Notes under the pieces: model-generated
Seen by the model: the letters and a program-made list of their open reading frames with translations, nothing else
Told to the model about the DNA's origin: nothing
The model's database searches: none
DNA from: Bacteroidota bacterium
GTDB lineage: Bacteria; Bacteroidota; Bacteroidia; Bacteroidales; JAAUTT01
Direction of reading: 5' to 3'
Assembly (NCBI GenBank): GCA_023429135.1
Contig: JAEYWD010000124.1
Coordinates: 124,001 to 188,000, forward strand
Length of the DNA stretch: 64,000 nt
Shown: positions 46,783-55,806 of the stretch, piece after piece
Position numbering within the stretch: the first letter of the stretch is position 1
How the letters are laid out: each line of letters opens with the position of its first letter
Translations under genes and position numbers: made by a program

Positions 46783-46824
46783 CAAAAAAGCCACTCTCAG
46801 TTTTTCTTCATGAGAATGGCTTTT
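46783..46824 (-). terminator. Terminator hairpin in the gltB leader (attenuator candidate)
   Basis: Arms of 14 bp (46811-46824 with 46786-46799, one mismatch; core AAAAGCCA...TGGCTTTT) with an 11-nt loop are followed by TTTTTT on the minus strand. The hairpin is only 36 bp before the gltB start and more than 100 bp after the gltB promoter, so it would stop transcripts before gltB unless overcome. Confidence 0.8.
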
Positions 46825-46854
46825 ATAAAACCTTTGTATATATCCATACCATCC

Positions 46855-46914
46855 TCAAGTCATTTTTTTAAAATGATTCCATTTATGTTTCAACACGAGA
46901 ATGATATGCTTCAT
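46855..46914 (-). other. Possible 19-codon leader ORF before gltB
   Basis: ATG 46912-46914 to TGA 46855-46857 reads MKHIILVLKHKWNHFKKMT. It lies between the gltB promoter and the terminator hairpin, as a leader peptide would. It has no strong run of one amino acid, though His (3) and Lys (5) are frequent, so its role is unproven. Confidence 0.35.
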
Positions 46915-46941
46915 ATTTTTTACCAGTTTTTAATTGCGGGT

Positions 46942-46972
46942 CAAAAATAGAAAGTGTTTTTTATATTTCAAA
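46942..46972 (-). promoter_or_regulatory. Bacteroidota-type promoter of the glt operon
   Basis: On the minus strand TTTG (46969-46972), 19 bp spacer, then TATTTTTG (46942-46949) match the Bacteroidota sigma-ABfr consensus TTTG-N19-TAnnTTTG exactly. Transcription would start about 7 bp further, giving a leader of roughly 185 nt before gltB. Confidence 0.75.
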
Positions 46973-47034
46973 ACATATTTTAAAAAAATCTGTTTAAAAT
47001 CATTTTAAATTATCACGAAATTGATTATCAGTAA

Positions 47035-47775
47035 TTAGTCCATTGCGGCCATTATTTCCTCGGTAACTTCTAAATTGTGATAAACATTCTGGACATCGTC
47101 ATTGTCCTCAAACTCTTCAACCATCTTTAAAACACGCACCGCCTGGTCAACCGGAAGCTGTTTGGCTTCCTGAGGAATACGCTGGAGTTCGGCATTTTCG
47201 GCCTGAATACCCATTTCTTCAAGCTTTTTCTGAACACTGGCAAAGTCTTCCAAAGCTGTGGTAATTATGTAATGTTCTTCGGTAGTTTCCAGATCTTCAG
47301 CTCCGGCATCGATAACTTCGAGTTCGAATTCGTCGGGGTTGATGTTTCCTTTAGGAACAGTGATTACACCTTTACGATCGAACATGTAAGAAACGGAGCC
47401 ATTAGTTCCGAGACTGCCGCCTCTTTTTGTGAAAGTAGAACGAATGCTGCTCACTGTACGAAGGTTATTGTCGCTGAGGCATTCAATAAAAATGGCAATT
47501 CCGAAAGGAGCATATCCTTCAAATGTATATTCCTGCAAAGCAGCCGAATCTTTATCGGCTTTGCTTAAAGCTCGTTGAATATTGTCTTTAGGCATGTTTG
47601 CTCCACGAGCATTGTTTAAGGCCAGTCGTAAACGAGGGTTTCCTTCAGGATCGCCCCCTCCGTCTCTTACTGCTACCTGGATTTCTTTTATAATTCTTGA
47701 AAAAATTTTGGAACGCTTGGCATCAAGTGCTCCTTTTTTACGTTTGATGGTCGACCATTTATTGTGTCCTGACAT
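47035..47775 (-). CDS. yebC: YebC/PmpR-family protein
   Basis: The 246-residue protein starts with the family signature MSGHNKWSTIKRKKGALDAKR and has KIFSRIIKEIQVAVRDGGGDP and NIQRALSKADKD. YebC proteins were first seen as transcription regulators; some members act at the ribosome to ease translation of proline stretches. It ends 63 bp before the gltB promoter and is a separate unit. It is coded as a single gene with a free-standing start. Confidence 0.95.
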   Translation of the reverse strand: MSGHNKWSTIKRKKGALDAKRSKIFSRIIKEIQVAVRDGGGDPEGNPRLRLALNNARGANMPKDNIQRALSKADKDSAALQEYTFEGYAPFGIAIFIECLSDNNLRTVSSIRSTFTKRGGSLGTNGSVSYMFDRKGVITVPKGNINPDEFELEVIDAGAEDLETTEEHYIITTALEDFASVQKKLEEMGIQAENAELQRIPQEAKQLPVDQAVRVLKMVEEFEDNDDVQNVYHNLEVTEEIMAAMD

Positions 47776-47836
47776 AAAATATTGATATTAACCTGTTTCA
47801 ACTTTTTTCAGACCACAAAAATATAAAAAAAAGGGA

Positions 47837-47954
47837 ATAGTCGATAGCAGTTAGTCCATAGCCAGGAATATAAAAATCCAATGAACAACTCAGGTTAGTC
47901 TATTAATAATGGATGGAGAAGCTGTATTGGCTATCGACCATCGACCATGGACTT
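47837..47954. repeat. Palindromic spacer repeat, copy 3
   Basis: Left arm 47837-47864 (ATAGTCGATAGCAGTTAGTC and on) and right arm 47925-47954 (TATTGGCTATCGACCATCGA and on) are the same words as in copies 1 and 2, but the loop holds about 60 extra bases. It lies between yebC and the AhpD-like gene. Confidence 0.7.
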
Positions 47955-48034
47955 GTATTGGAGGAGGTCTGTTGCCTGATAGCTGTGGACTGTCCCAAAT
48001 AATTCTTACCTTTCTACTAAAATTTTGTATCCAT

Positions 48035-48382
48035 ATGAACGATAAAATTAAGGAATTCAGAGAATACCGGGCCGAAATGAACAAGCGAATTCTGGATAAA
48101 GATAATCTGGTTCTAAAGCGACTGTTCAACCTCGATACCAATACATATACCGATGGCGCTTTGCCGGCTAAAACCAAAGAGATGATGGGGCTTGTTGCTT
48201 CAATGGTGTTGCGTTGCGACGACTGTGTAAAGTATCATCTCGAGCAATGTTTTGAACAACATGTAACCACGGCTGAAATGATGGAAATTTTTGCCGTAGC
48301 CAATATTGTGGGAGGTACAATTGTTATTCCTCACACCCGCAGAGCATTGGAATATTGGGAAGCATTGGAAAATTCGAAATAA
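48035..48382 (+). CDS. Carboxymuconolactone decarboxylase (AhpD-like) family protein
   Basis: From ATG 48035 (MNDKIKEFREYRAEMNKRIL) the product has 115 residues. An open reading from 47909 would cross repeat copy 3 and has no family match. The AhpD-type redox motif Cys-x2-Cys-x3-His is present (RCDDCVKYHLEQC), followed by GVTxxEIxE-like TTAEMMEIFAVANIVGG. Such proteins are small thiol-based peroxidase partners or decarboxylases. No neighbour suggests its substrate. Confidence 0.88.
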   Translation: MNDKIKEFREYRAEMNKRILDKDNLVLKRLFNLDTNTYTDGALPAKTKEMMGLVASMVLRCDDCVKYHLEQCFEQHVTTAEMMEIFAVANIVGGTIVIPHTRRALEYWEALENSK

Positions 48383-48507
48383 TTTTCCATTTTTCTTTGA
48401 GGGTATTTTCGGGCTGATGCATCATAATATTGACAAAAATTAAATCGGAAAGAAGGTTAACTTTTTGTTTTACATTTTGTTAATAAATTACTCCTAATAT
48501 TTATGCT

Positions 48508-50913
48508 ATGAAACGAAATGTCCGTAAGTTGTTGCTGGCAATTCCTGCAATTGTGATTGTAGTTGTATTGCTCGTTGGGTTTAGTTATGCTCCTGATATC
48601 CGGATCGAGAAAATACTTCATCAACTGGAGCTGTTTCGGCTAACACGTACACAGCAGAAGGTGTACCTTCACACGGATAAGAATACCTACATTGCCGGTG
48701 AGAATATCTGGGTGAAAGCATATGTGGTTAATGCGTCCGATTTTTCGCACGATTCCATCAGCAAGGAGGTTTATGTGGACCTTATCGACTATTCCAACAA
48801 GCAGATCCATACCGAAATTTTACGCAACAAGGGCGGACTGGCAGAAGGTTACTTTTCTCTTTCCGATACTTTGCCCGAAGGAAACTACCAGATAAGGGGT
48901 TATACAAACTGGATGCGCAACTTCGACGAAGGATATTTCTTTTCAAAAACAATTTCTTTTAAAAATCCGGTTTACGGAGAAATGGTAACTAAATCCAGGC
49001 TGAAGCAGATCAAAACTTTCAACCGGAAGCTTAAAAATATTTCCCAAAAACATATTGTCAACTTTTTCCCGGAAGGGGGACAAATGGTTGCAGGCCTGCC
49101 TGTTGTAATAGCTTTCAAAGCAGAAAATCTGGCAGGTTACGGTGTCGGAGTTACAGGTGTTGTTGAAGATAATAAAGGGAAAGAAGTTGCAGAATTCAAA
49201 TCGGTTCACGAAGGCATGGGCAGTTTTACCATAACTCCCGAAGCTGGTTCGAAATATAACGCAGTGGTGAAGTTCGAAAATGGCAAAACCGAAAAATTCA
49301 GTCTCCCCGAAGCTCTTCCCCAGGGTACAGTGATAAAGGTTGATCCGTTCGATTCCCAAAATGTTAAACTCAATATTTATAGTAATAAACCAGTATCTAA
49401 CGATGTTTATGCCAACGAATTTATAATAGTATTTCAGTCGAGGGGATATGCTCCCTATATTTCCAAGGCACAATGGGAAGGAAAACCCATTGAGGTAAAC
49501 GTTGAGAAAAAACTTTTTCCAACAGGCATAGTTCAGATTACGGTTTTCGACGGGCGTTCCACCCCGTTATGTGAGCGGCTTGTCTTTATAGATCAGGATG
49601 AAAGACTCAAAGTTATTTCGAAAACACGCAATGTGGGAATAGCACCTTACGACAGTATAGAAATGGAGATGGTAGTGGTGGATAAGAATGGCAATCCTGT
49701 TGAGGGCAATGTTTCCCTTTCGGTAACAGAACAGTCGGAAACCAATGTTTATGCTGCTAATATTATGAACTGCCTGTTTTTTACTTCCGACATAAAAGGG
49801 CAGGTTCAGAATCCGGGATATTATTTCGATAAATCAAATCCGAATTTGGAACAACATCGTGATTTGTTACTTACAACTCAGGGGTGGCGGAGATTTCTAT
49901 GGCCCGACCTACTGGCAAATCGTTTACCACCAGTGTTATTTCCTTCTTCTGAGGGTTTAACCATAGGAGGCGTTATTACACGAGACTTTTTCGGCATCCC
50001 TATTACCAATAGTAAGGTAAGGATGACGGTTTTGAGCTCTTATAACGACGAATACGAGACTTTGACCGATAACCGCGGCCGGTTTAACTTCCCCGACTTG
50101 GATTATGAGGATACAATTTCTATTAAGATTGAAGCTTTTAAGCCATCAGGAGGTAAAGGCGTTTTGATTATTCTTACCGATACGGCCATTCCACAGGTTA
50201 AAACGCCAACTCTAGCAATGATGCGCAATGAAGTGTTTCCACGGGAAAAGATTAAACGCAATGTCCGCAAAGAAAGAATTGAGTTTAAAAAGAATTACAA
50301 AGGAAAACCAGAGCCCGATATTGCTGTTCCAAAAATACACAGCACTCCCAACGATGTTATTTATGTTGGTCAGGAGGCAGCCTCATATTCTAATGTCTTC
50401 CAGTATTTACAGGGACGTGTACCTGGTGTTTCTGTTGTAGGGAATAAGATCACCATTCGCGGTGTAAACAGCTTTTATCTTCCTACCGATCCGCTTTACC
50501 TGCTCGATGGAGTGCCAGTTGAAGCAGGAACAGTGGGAACGTTAAGTCCGCTGGACCTTTCGGTAATAGAAATTTTAAAAGGTCCGGAAGCTGCGATTTA
50601 TGGAAGCCGTGGAGCAAATGGCGTAATTGCCTTCTATACAAAACGTGGTAAATTTATGAAACGTGGTGTGATCGATTTTGGGATGCAGGGATACCAAAAA
50701 GTTCGGGAATTTTATGTTGCTCCTTATGAAAGATTTGGGTTCCTTACATCAGAACACAATGTTCCAAAAACTGCTTATTGGAAGCCTTCTATTAAGACAG
50801 ATAACAGCGGAAAAGCTATTGTAAAATTTAGGAAACTGCCTAAAATTGATAATTATAACTTTGTTATTGAGGGGGTAACACCCGACGGGAACATCATTTA
50901 TTATAAAAATTAA
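48508..50913 (+). CDS. Secreted MG2/TonB-plug protein without a barrel (1)
   Basis: The 801-residue protein has an N-terminal signal or anchor helix (about 9-27), an MG2-like alpha-2-macroglobulin domain (KVYLHTDKNTYIAGENIWVKAYVVN), further beta-rich domains, a carboxypeptidase-regulatory-like domain (about 490-545, GGVITRDFFGIPITNSKV) and a TonB-receptor plug (about 635-730: SNVFQYLQGRVPGVSV, ITIRGVNSFY, DPLYLLDGVPV, VIEILKGPEAAIYGSRGANG). It ends soon after the plug, with no 22-strand barrel, so it cannot be a pore. It is a paralogue of the gene 28 bp further on. Its role is unknown; a periplasmic or surface partner of SusC-like transport is possible. Confidence 0.85.
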   Translation: MKRNVRKLLLAIPAIVIVVVLLVGFSYAPDIRIEKILHQLELFRLTRTQQKVYLHTDKNTYIAGENIWVKAYVVNASDFSHDSISKEVYVDLIDYSNKQIHTEILRNKGGLAEGYFSLSDTLPEGNYQIRGYTNWMRNFDEGYFFSKTISFKNPVYGEMVTKSRLKQIKTFNRKLKNISQKHIVNFFPEGGQMVAGLPVVIAFKAENLAGYGVGVTGVVEDNKGKEVAEFKSVHEGMGSFTITPEAGSKYNAVVKFENGKTEKFSLPEALPQGTVIKVDPFDSQNVKLNIYSNKPVSNDVYANEFIIVFQSRGYAPYISKAQWEGKPIEVNVEKKLFPTGIVQITVFDGRSTPLCERLVFIDQDERLKVISKTRNVGIAPYDSIEMEMVVVDKNGNPVEGNVSLSVTEQSETNVYAANIMNCLFFTSDIKGQVQNPGYYFDKSNPNLEQHRDLLLTTQGWRRFLWPDLLANRLPPVLFPSSEGLTIGGVITRDFFGIPITNSKVRMTVLSSYNDEYETLTDNRGRFNFPDLDYEDTISIKIEAFKPSGGKGVLIILTDTAIPQVKTPTLAMMRNEVFPREKIKRNVRKERIEFKKNYKGKPEPDIAVPKIHSTPNDVIYVGQEAASYSNVFQYLQGRVPGVSVVGNKITIRGVNSFYLPTDPLYLLDGVPVEAGTVGTLSPLDLSVIEILKGPEAAIYGSRGANGVIAFYTKRGKFMKRGVIDFGMQGYQKVREFYVAPYERFGFLTSEHNVPKTAYWKPSIKTDNSGKAIVKFRKLPKIDNYNFVIEGVTPDGNIIYYKN

Positions 50914-50941
50914 CTTAATTAACTTCTAACCGCCTGACTTT

Positions 50942-53149
50942 ATGAATTGTAAGTTTTTATTCAGAAGATCAATAATTATTCTTCTGGCGTGCTTGCTCCT
51001 GGCAAACCTAAGTTTCAGAGACTCTGAAGATCCGAGAGTTGTTAAAATTTATCAGCAACTTGAAGCATTTTCAAACAGGATGCAACAACAGAAAATTTAT
51101 CTGAAAACTGATAAGGAAAAGTATATGGTGGGTGAGTCTATCTGGTTGAAAGCTTATGTTTTAAAAGCATCCAATCTTCAACAGGACAATACCAGTAACG
51201 AAGTTTTTGTTGATTTGATAGGTTACGATAAGGTGGTTTATCAAAACATAATAATCAGAAATATAGAAGGTTTTGCAAATGGAGATATTGCCATTGCCGA
51301 TTCCATACCAGAGGGGAATTATCAGATTGTTGCTTACACAAACTGGATGAAGAATTTTGACGATGAATATTTCTTTTCCAAAACGATTCAGATTGTAAAT
51401 CCAAGGTATAATAACTTTATTACTCAACCCACATTTGATAATATTAAGAAAAGGAACAGGAGTTTTGTTGAAGGTACAAAGGAAATGACAGTTCAGTTTT
51501 TTCCCGAGGGAGGAAATCTGGTGTCAGGAATTTCGGGTAGGGTTGCGTTTAAGGCAATTAACAGGCTTGGTAACGGCGTGAATGTTAAGGGCGAAATTTT
51601 CGACGAAACAAACAAAAAGGCAGGCTCTTTTCAAAGCAAACATTTGGGAATGGGAAGCTTTGTTTTTACTCCCGAAGCCGGGAGAAAGTATTACGCCAGG
51701 GTTACGTTTGATGATGCTTCAACAAAAAAAATCGACCTTCCGGCAGTGGACCAGAAGGGCTTTGTACTCATGGCCAATACCATTGCCGGGGATCAGCTCC
51801 GGCTAAGTATTCAGACAAACGCCATTAACCAGATGGATGAGAAAAGCAACGAATTCTTCATTGTTGGTCAGGCAGGTGGCGAAATCCAATATATTTCGAA
51901 GGCTTTATATAAAGGTAAACCTGTAAATGTGGTAATTCCTAAGAAGCTATTTCCGGCCGGAATAGCACAAATTACAATTTTCGATTACCAGACTAACCCC
52001 GTATGCGAGCGACTGGTGTTTATTTTCCCTAAAGAAACCGAAAACCGGACAAGTATGGAGGTTGTAAAAACCAATGAAGGGAACGATTTTATTTTTAAAA
52101 TACAGCTCAGGGACAAACTGGGACAAACTTCGGCTGGCAACCTCTCTCTATCGTTAAGTGAGAATGTTGAAATCAATGACTTTCAAAGATGGAACGAGAA
52201 TATTCTCTCTAATCTGCTTTTAACATCCGATTTAAAGGGGAAAGTCGAAAATGCAACGCAGTATTTCGACGAGACGAATCCCCAGTCGCCTGTTGATCTT
52301 GACCTTGTAATGATGATAAACGGGTGGCGCAGGTTTGTCTGGAAAGATATTCTGGCCGGACAGTTTCCTGTTCTTTTATATACTCCAAGCCTTGGCTTAA
52401 GACCGGATGAGGTTTTTTCCACATCTGTAAAACCATTTTCGCCCAACATTTCTGATAAGGCTTTTGAATCAGTATTAAATGAACAATACGATCCAAAACA
52501 GATCAAGAAAAATACACGAGGAGCTCAAAAAACGAATGCTTTAGCCACCAGCAGGAATCCCAATGTATTAACTATCGATCAGAATTCAAGCAGCTATAGC
52601 GATATGGTGGAGTATTTAAAAGGGAGAGTTGCAGGAGTAACAGTTGCGGCCGATGGAATCAGAATACGTGGTGTAAATTCAATCAACTCAGGACTTGACC
52701 CTCTGATATTACAGGATGGTGTAGAAATTGGGTTTAACACATTAAAAACTATTTCGCCCCGCGAAGTAACATCGGTGGAAGTGTTGAAAGGTCCTGATGC
52801 TTCCCTGTATGGGGTTCGCGGAGCTAATGGAGTAATTATTCTCCACATGCGTAAAGGGGGAGATCCCTTCGAAGATGTACCTGCTGCTGTTAACGAACCT
52901 TCATTCGAGAGGATGATAGGTTTTAGCCAAACCAGGGAATTTTATGTTCCGGCGTACGATTCCTGGGAAAGGAAGCCCTCTGAATTCAATGTCCCGAGAG
53001 CTGTTTACTGGAAACCCGACATCACGGTTGGCTCAGACGGAACCGCTGTTATTCGGGTTAAAAAACCAGTTGGTGTGACAAAAGTCAAAGCTTCTATCGA
53101 AGGGTTAGCCTCCGATGGCTCTGTGCTGTTTTACCAATTAGCAGACTAA
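50942..53149 (+). CDS. Secreted MG2/TonB-plug protein without a barrel (2)
   Basis: The 735-residue paralogue has a signal peptide (about 10-25, IIILLACLLLANLSF), an MG2-like domain (KIYLKTDKEKYMVGESIWLKAYVLK), the same beta-rich middle (VQFFPEGGNLVSG, GMGSFVFTPEAGRKYYA) and a plug domain (DMVEYLKGRVAGVTV, IRIRGVNSINSG, VEVLKGPDASLYGVRGANG), but it lacks the regulatory-like insert of copy 1 and also ends without a barrel. Its stop codon is directly beside that of the convergent response regulator gene, with no base between. It is likely co-transcribed with copy 1. Confidence 0.85.
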   Translation: MNCKFLFRRSIIILLACLLLANLSFRDSEDPRVVKIYQQLEAFSNRMQQQKIYLKTDKEKYMVGESIWLKAYVLKASNLQQDNTSNEVFVDLIGYDKVVYQNIIIRNIEGFANGDIAIADSIPEGNYQIVAYTNWMKNFDDEYFFSKTIQIVNPRYNNFITQPTFDNIKKRNRSFVEGTKEMTVQFFPEGGNLVSGISGRVAFKAINRLGNGVNVKGEIFDETNKKAGSFQSKHLGMGSFVFTPEAGRKYYARVTFDDASTKKIDLPAVDQKGFVLMANTIAGDQLRLSIQTNAINQMDEKSNEFFIVGQAGGEIQYISKALYKGKPVNVVIPKKLFPAGIAQITIFDYQTNPVCERLVFIFPKETENRTSMEVVKTNEGNDFIFKIQLRDKLGQTSAGNLSLSLSENVEINDFQRWNENILSNLLLTSDLKGKVENATQYFDETNPQSPVDLDLVMMINGWRRFVWKDILAGQFPVLLYTPSLGLRPDEVFSTSVKPFSPNISDKAFESVLNEQYDPKQIKKNTRGAQKTNALATSRNPNVLTIDQNSSSYSDMVEYLKGRVAGVTVAADGIRIRGVNSINSGLDPLILQDGVEIGFNTLKTISPREVTSVEVLKGPDASLYGVRGANGVIILHMRKGGDPFEDVPAAVNEPSFERMIGFSQTREFYVPAYDSWERKPSEFNVPRAVYWKPDITVGSDGTAVIRVKKPVGVTKVKASIEGLASDGSVLFYQLAD

Positions 53150-53839
53150 TCAGATTACAAGTTTGAACCCTTTTCCGTGGACATTCAGAATTTCTACGGA
53201 GGGTTCATCTTTCAGATATTTCCTTAGTTTAGTGATATAAACATCCATGCTACGGGCATTGAAATAACTATCATCAAACCAGATTGTCTTTAGGGCATAA
53301 TTACGTTCCAGAATGTTATTAGCATTGTCGCAAAGCATCTTAAGCAACTCCGATTCTTTTGTGGTTAGCTTGTGAGTATTCTCTTCATTCTGAAGAATCT
53401 GCTTCTGGAAATCGAAAGTATAGTTTCCAAGTTTATATACCACCTGATTTGATTGCCTGAAGTCGGGTTTGGTGCGGCGAAGAATAGCCTCAATGCGGAA
53501 TAGCAATTCTTCCATACTGAATGGCTTAGTGATATAATCGTCGGCACCAAGTTTAAAACCTTCCAGTACATCTTCTTTCATGGATTTGGCAGTGAGAAAG
53601 ATGATGGGAATATCCTTATTGATGGTACGGATATCGGCTGCTACTGAGAATCCGTCTTTCAAAGGCATCATCACATCGAGAATACAGATATCATAAAAAC
53701 TTTTCTGAAAGCTTCTGAAAGCTTTTTCTCCGTCGGGTAAAAGATCTACTTCATAGGACTTTGCCTGGAGATATTCTTTTAATAACGAGCCAAGATTCTG
53801 ATCATCTTCAGCAAGCAATATTCGCAATTTAGGATTCAT
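53150..53839 (-). CDS. rprY: OmpR-family response regulator, RprY-like
   Basis: The 229-residue protein has a receiver (AEDDQNLG, phospho-accepting Asp55 in CILDVMMPLKDG, FLTAKS, YITKPFSMEELL) and an OmpR-type winged-helix DNA-binding domain (about 130-229: LTTKESELLKMLCDNANNIL, RSMDVYITKLRKYL). Its receiver closely resembles RprY of Bacteroides, a regulator tied to Na+/redox and stress genes. It follows its kinase by 67 bp and converges on the plug-protein operon. Confidence 0.93.
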   Translation of the reverse strand: MNPKLRILLAEDDQNLGSLLKEYLQAKSYEVDLLPDGEKAFRSFQKSFYDICILDVMMPLKDGFSVAADIRTINKDIPIIFLTAKSMKEDVLEGFKLGADDYITKPFSMEELLFRIEAILRRTKPDFRQSNQVVYKLGNYTFDFQKQILQNEENTHKLTTKESELLKMLCDNANNILERNYALKTIWFDDSYFNARSMDVYITKLRKYLKDEPSVEILNVHGKGFKLVI

Positions 53840-53906
53840 AATTTTTATTTTTAATAATGTGTAATATTTATATTTCTAAAAACCTAATTACCTAAACTCC
53901 TAAAAG

Positions 53907-55463
53907 CTACTTAATCACCGGCAACCAAATATCAAACTTCGTTCCCACATTTATTTCACTTTCCAACGATATTTTACCGCCCATTTCTTCCACTATCTTT
54001 TTAACATAACTCAAACCCAATCCAAAGCCTTTTACATTGTGGATATTACCTGTTGAAACACGGAAGAAACGTTCAAATATTTTCTTCTGATTTGCTTTGC
54101 TAATTCCTATTCCATTGTCTTTTACCTGGATGACAATACCTTTTTTCTTGTTAAATGTTGATACTTCAATCACAGGCTGCCCTTTGCTGTATTTTATGGC
54201 ATTATCGAGCAGGTTGAATAATACATTCGAAAAGTGAACCTCATCTATGTTTGCTATTGAAAATTCGGCATCGAGATTTTTGGTGATCTGGCCATTCCGG
54301 TTCCTAACCTGGATAATAAAGTTTTTTACAACATTGTTAACCAGTTCGTGGATATCCAACTGCCGTATCTTAAGGCTAATCTTCCCTTTATCGAAAACTG
54401 CCATTTGAAGCACCTTTTCGACCTGGAAACTGAGTCGTTTGGTTTCGTCGGAAATAACACCAGCCAGGTTGGTAAGGTTTTTCGATTCTATGGGGATCGA
54501 TTTATCGTTTAGCATTTGAGAGGCAAGGGATATAGTCGAGATGGGGGTCTTCAGTTCGTGGGTCATGTTGTTCACAAAGTCGTTACGTATTTCGGAGATG
54601 CGTTTCTGACGGATGATAACGAAAATAGTTACTCCGAAAATTATAATAATAAAAAGGGTAAGGAGCACCGATGAAGAGCCCATATATCCTATCATACGAA
54701 GGATATAATCTTCCTGTGCCGGGAAATACACCACCAGGTAATAGGGTTTCGATATGTAATCGTCTGGAAAAAGTCGACCAGAGTAGTATTTGTACTTATC
54801 GCTGAATTCGAAATTATCCGATTTGATAAGTATATTTCGACGGGCATCTACAACCCCGTATTCATGAGGAAGATATATACCTGCATTTGCCAGTTCCCCA
54901 CTGATATTTTTAAAAAGATCCTCCTTTTTAAGGCGTTGCTCAATATTTTGATTGGCTCTGTTGAGCTTTTTGATCATCTTATCCACAAATTTCTTCTTGT
55001 GATTTGGATCTTTATCAATTCTGTTAAGAATTTCCTGCTGAACCTGCAAATTTTCTTTTATCAGGTTGTCATCCTGATTATATGAGTATTGATAGTTTCC
55101 AGAAAAAACAATCCCTTCATTCCCAGAAGAGTATTCTTCTTTGTTGAAGTCGGGCACATCCATTTCCTGATTTTGAGCAGGAACCTGGGCAATAGTATCG
55201 ATAAGTTTTGGCGAGTTTTTTTTTGTATTTGGCTTTTCGCTCGATTGTATGTCCGACATTTCAATGGAATTCAAAATGTCGTTCGCAAGTTCTTTTTCCT
55301 GCATGTGCCTGGTAACGCTGATAATAGAATTATTCACCAATTGGCCAAAATGCAGTTCTTTCAGCTCAAAAGCCTGCCTTATCCAGAAGGTTTGAATCAT
55401 AATAAGTCCCACCATGGCAAGGCTTATAGCAATAATTAATATGATTATCCATTTTTTGGTCAT
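53907..55463 (-). CDS. rprX: Membrane sensor histidine kinase, RprX-like
   Basis: ATG 55461-55463 (MTKKWIIILIIAISLAMVGL) starts 518 residues; a TTG three codons earlier is possible but less likely. Two membrane helices (about 5-27 and 264-285) flank a periplasmic part of about 230 residues. The cytoplasmic part has HisKA with His302 in NNMTHELKTPIS and an ATPase domain (NLLDNAIKYS, VKDNGIGI, GFGLGLSYV). Its layout and placement before the RprY-like regulator fit the RprX/RprY pair. The stimulus is not evident. Confidence 0.92.
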   Translation of the reverse strand: MTKKWIIILIIAISLAMVGLIMIQTFWIRQAFELKELHFGQLVNNSIISVTRHMQEKELANDILNSIEMSDIQSSEKPNTKKNSPKLIDTIAQVPAQNQEMDVPDFNKEEYSSGNEGIVFSGNYQYSYNQDDNLIKENLQVQQEILNRIDKDPNHKKKFVDKMIKKLNRANQNIEQRLKKEDLFKNISGELANAGIYLPHEYGVVDARRNILIKSDNFEFSDKYKYYSGRLFPDDYISKPYYLVVYFPAQEDYILRMIGYMGSSSVLLTLFIIIIFGVTIFVIIRQKRISEIRNDFVNNMTHELKTPISTISLASQMLNDKSIPIESKNLTNLAGVISDETKRLSFQVEKVLQMAVFDKGKISLKIRQLDIHELVNNVVKNFIIQVRNRNGQITKNLDAEFSIANIDEVHFSNVLFNLLDNAIKYSKGQPVIEVSTFNKKKGIVIQVKDNGIGISKANQKKIFERFFRVSTGNIHNVKGFGLGLSYVKKIVEEMGGKISLESEINVGTKFDIWLPVIK

Positions 55464-55469
55464 ACGGTG

Positions 55470-55477
55470 CAAAGATA
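55470..55477 (-). promoter_or_regulatory. -7 box at the rprX start
   Basis: TATCTTTG fits TAnnTTTG but lies only 6 bp before the ATG, which would make the message nearly leaderless. No -33 TTTG is seen at the right distance. Low confidence. Confidence 0.3.
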
Positions 55478-55552
55478 ATTGTCTTACAGAAGGGTAGGCT
55501 TACTATTAACAATCTTTAACATTACTTAAAGGATGTTAACTATTGTTCTTGC

Positions 55553-55806
55553 TATGTTTGTATCAACAAAAACATTCAAGGCAAGTGAAGACAAAAGTAG
55601 ATTTGGTTTTGAAGTTTTTGATTCTTCCCCCGGAAGAAAAAAATTAAAAAAAATAGAGAAAAGTTAAAACTTGGGGAGTACATTTTACGTAAATGTGATC
55701 GTTAGTAAATTGATTTCATAGAAATTCATACATATAGTTAGAAGTAGTAGTAGTTAGTTAGTAGTTATTCAATAAAAAGACGGTTCTGCGACAGCACCGT
55801 CTTTTT
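55553..55806 (+). ncRNA. Candidate small RNA in the rprX-IPExxxVDY spacer
   Basis: A perfect plus-strand -7 box, TATGTTTG (55553-55560), opens a region of about 240 bp with no ORF that ends in a terminator hairpin with T run (55774-55806). Inside are two small hairpins (TTCTTCC-CCC-GGAAGAA near 55622; ACATTTTACGTAAATGT near 55680) and a TAG-rich run (55741-55768). No -33 box is visible. The signal is circumstantial, and the terminator can equally serve the minus-strand gene. Confidence 0.3.
55774..55806. terminator. Two-way intrinsic terminator
   Basis: AAAAAGACGGT (55774-55784) pairs perfectly with ACCGTCTTTTT (55796-55806), loop 11 nt, with T runs on both strands. On the minus strand it lies 21 bp after the stop of the IPExxxVDY gene. 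Confidence 0.85.

Noticed and set aside
46723..46950. Plus-strand ORF of 75 codons in the gltB leader
   Set aside because: It is antisense to the promoter, leader ORF and terminator and has no family-like composition.
47909..48034. 5' extension of the AhpD-like gene
   Set aside because: It is translated from repeat copy 3 and has no family match; the ATG at 48035 fits.
55741..55770. TAG/TTAG-rich run considered as a microsatellite or CRISPR-like array
   Set aside because: The units are irregular and short; there are no spacers of even length and no cas genes.
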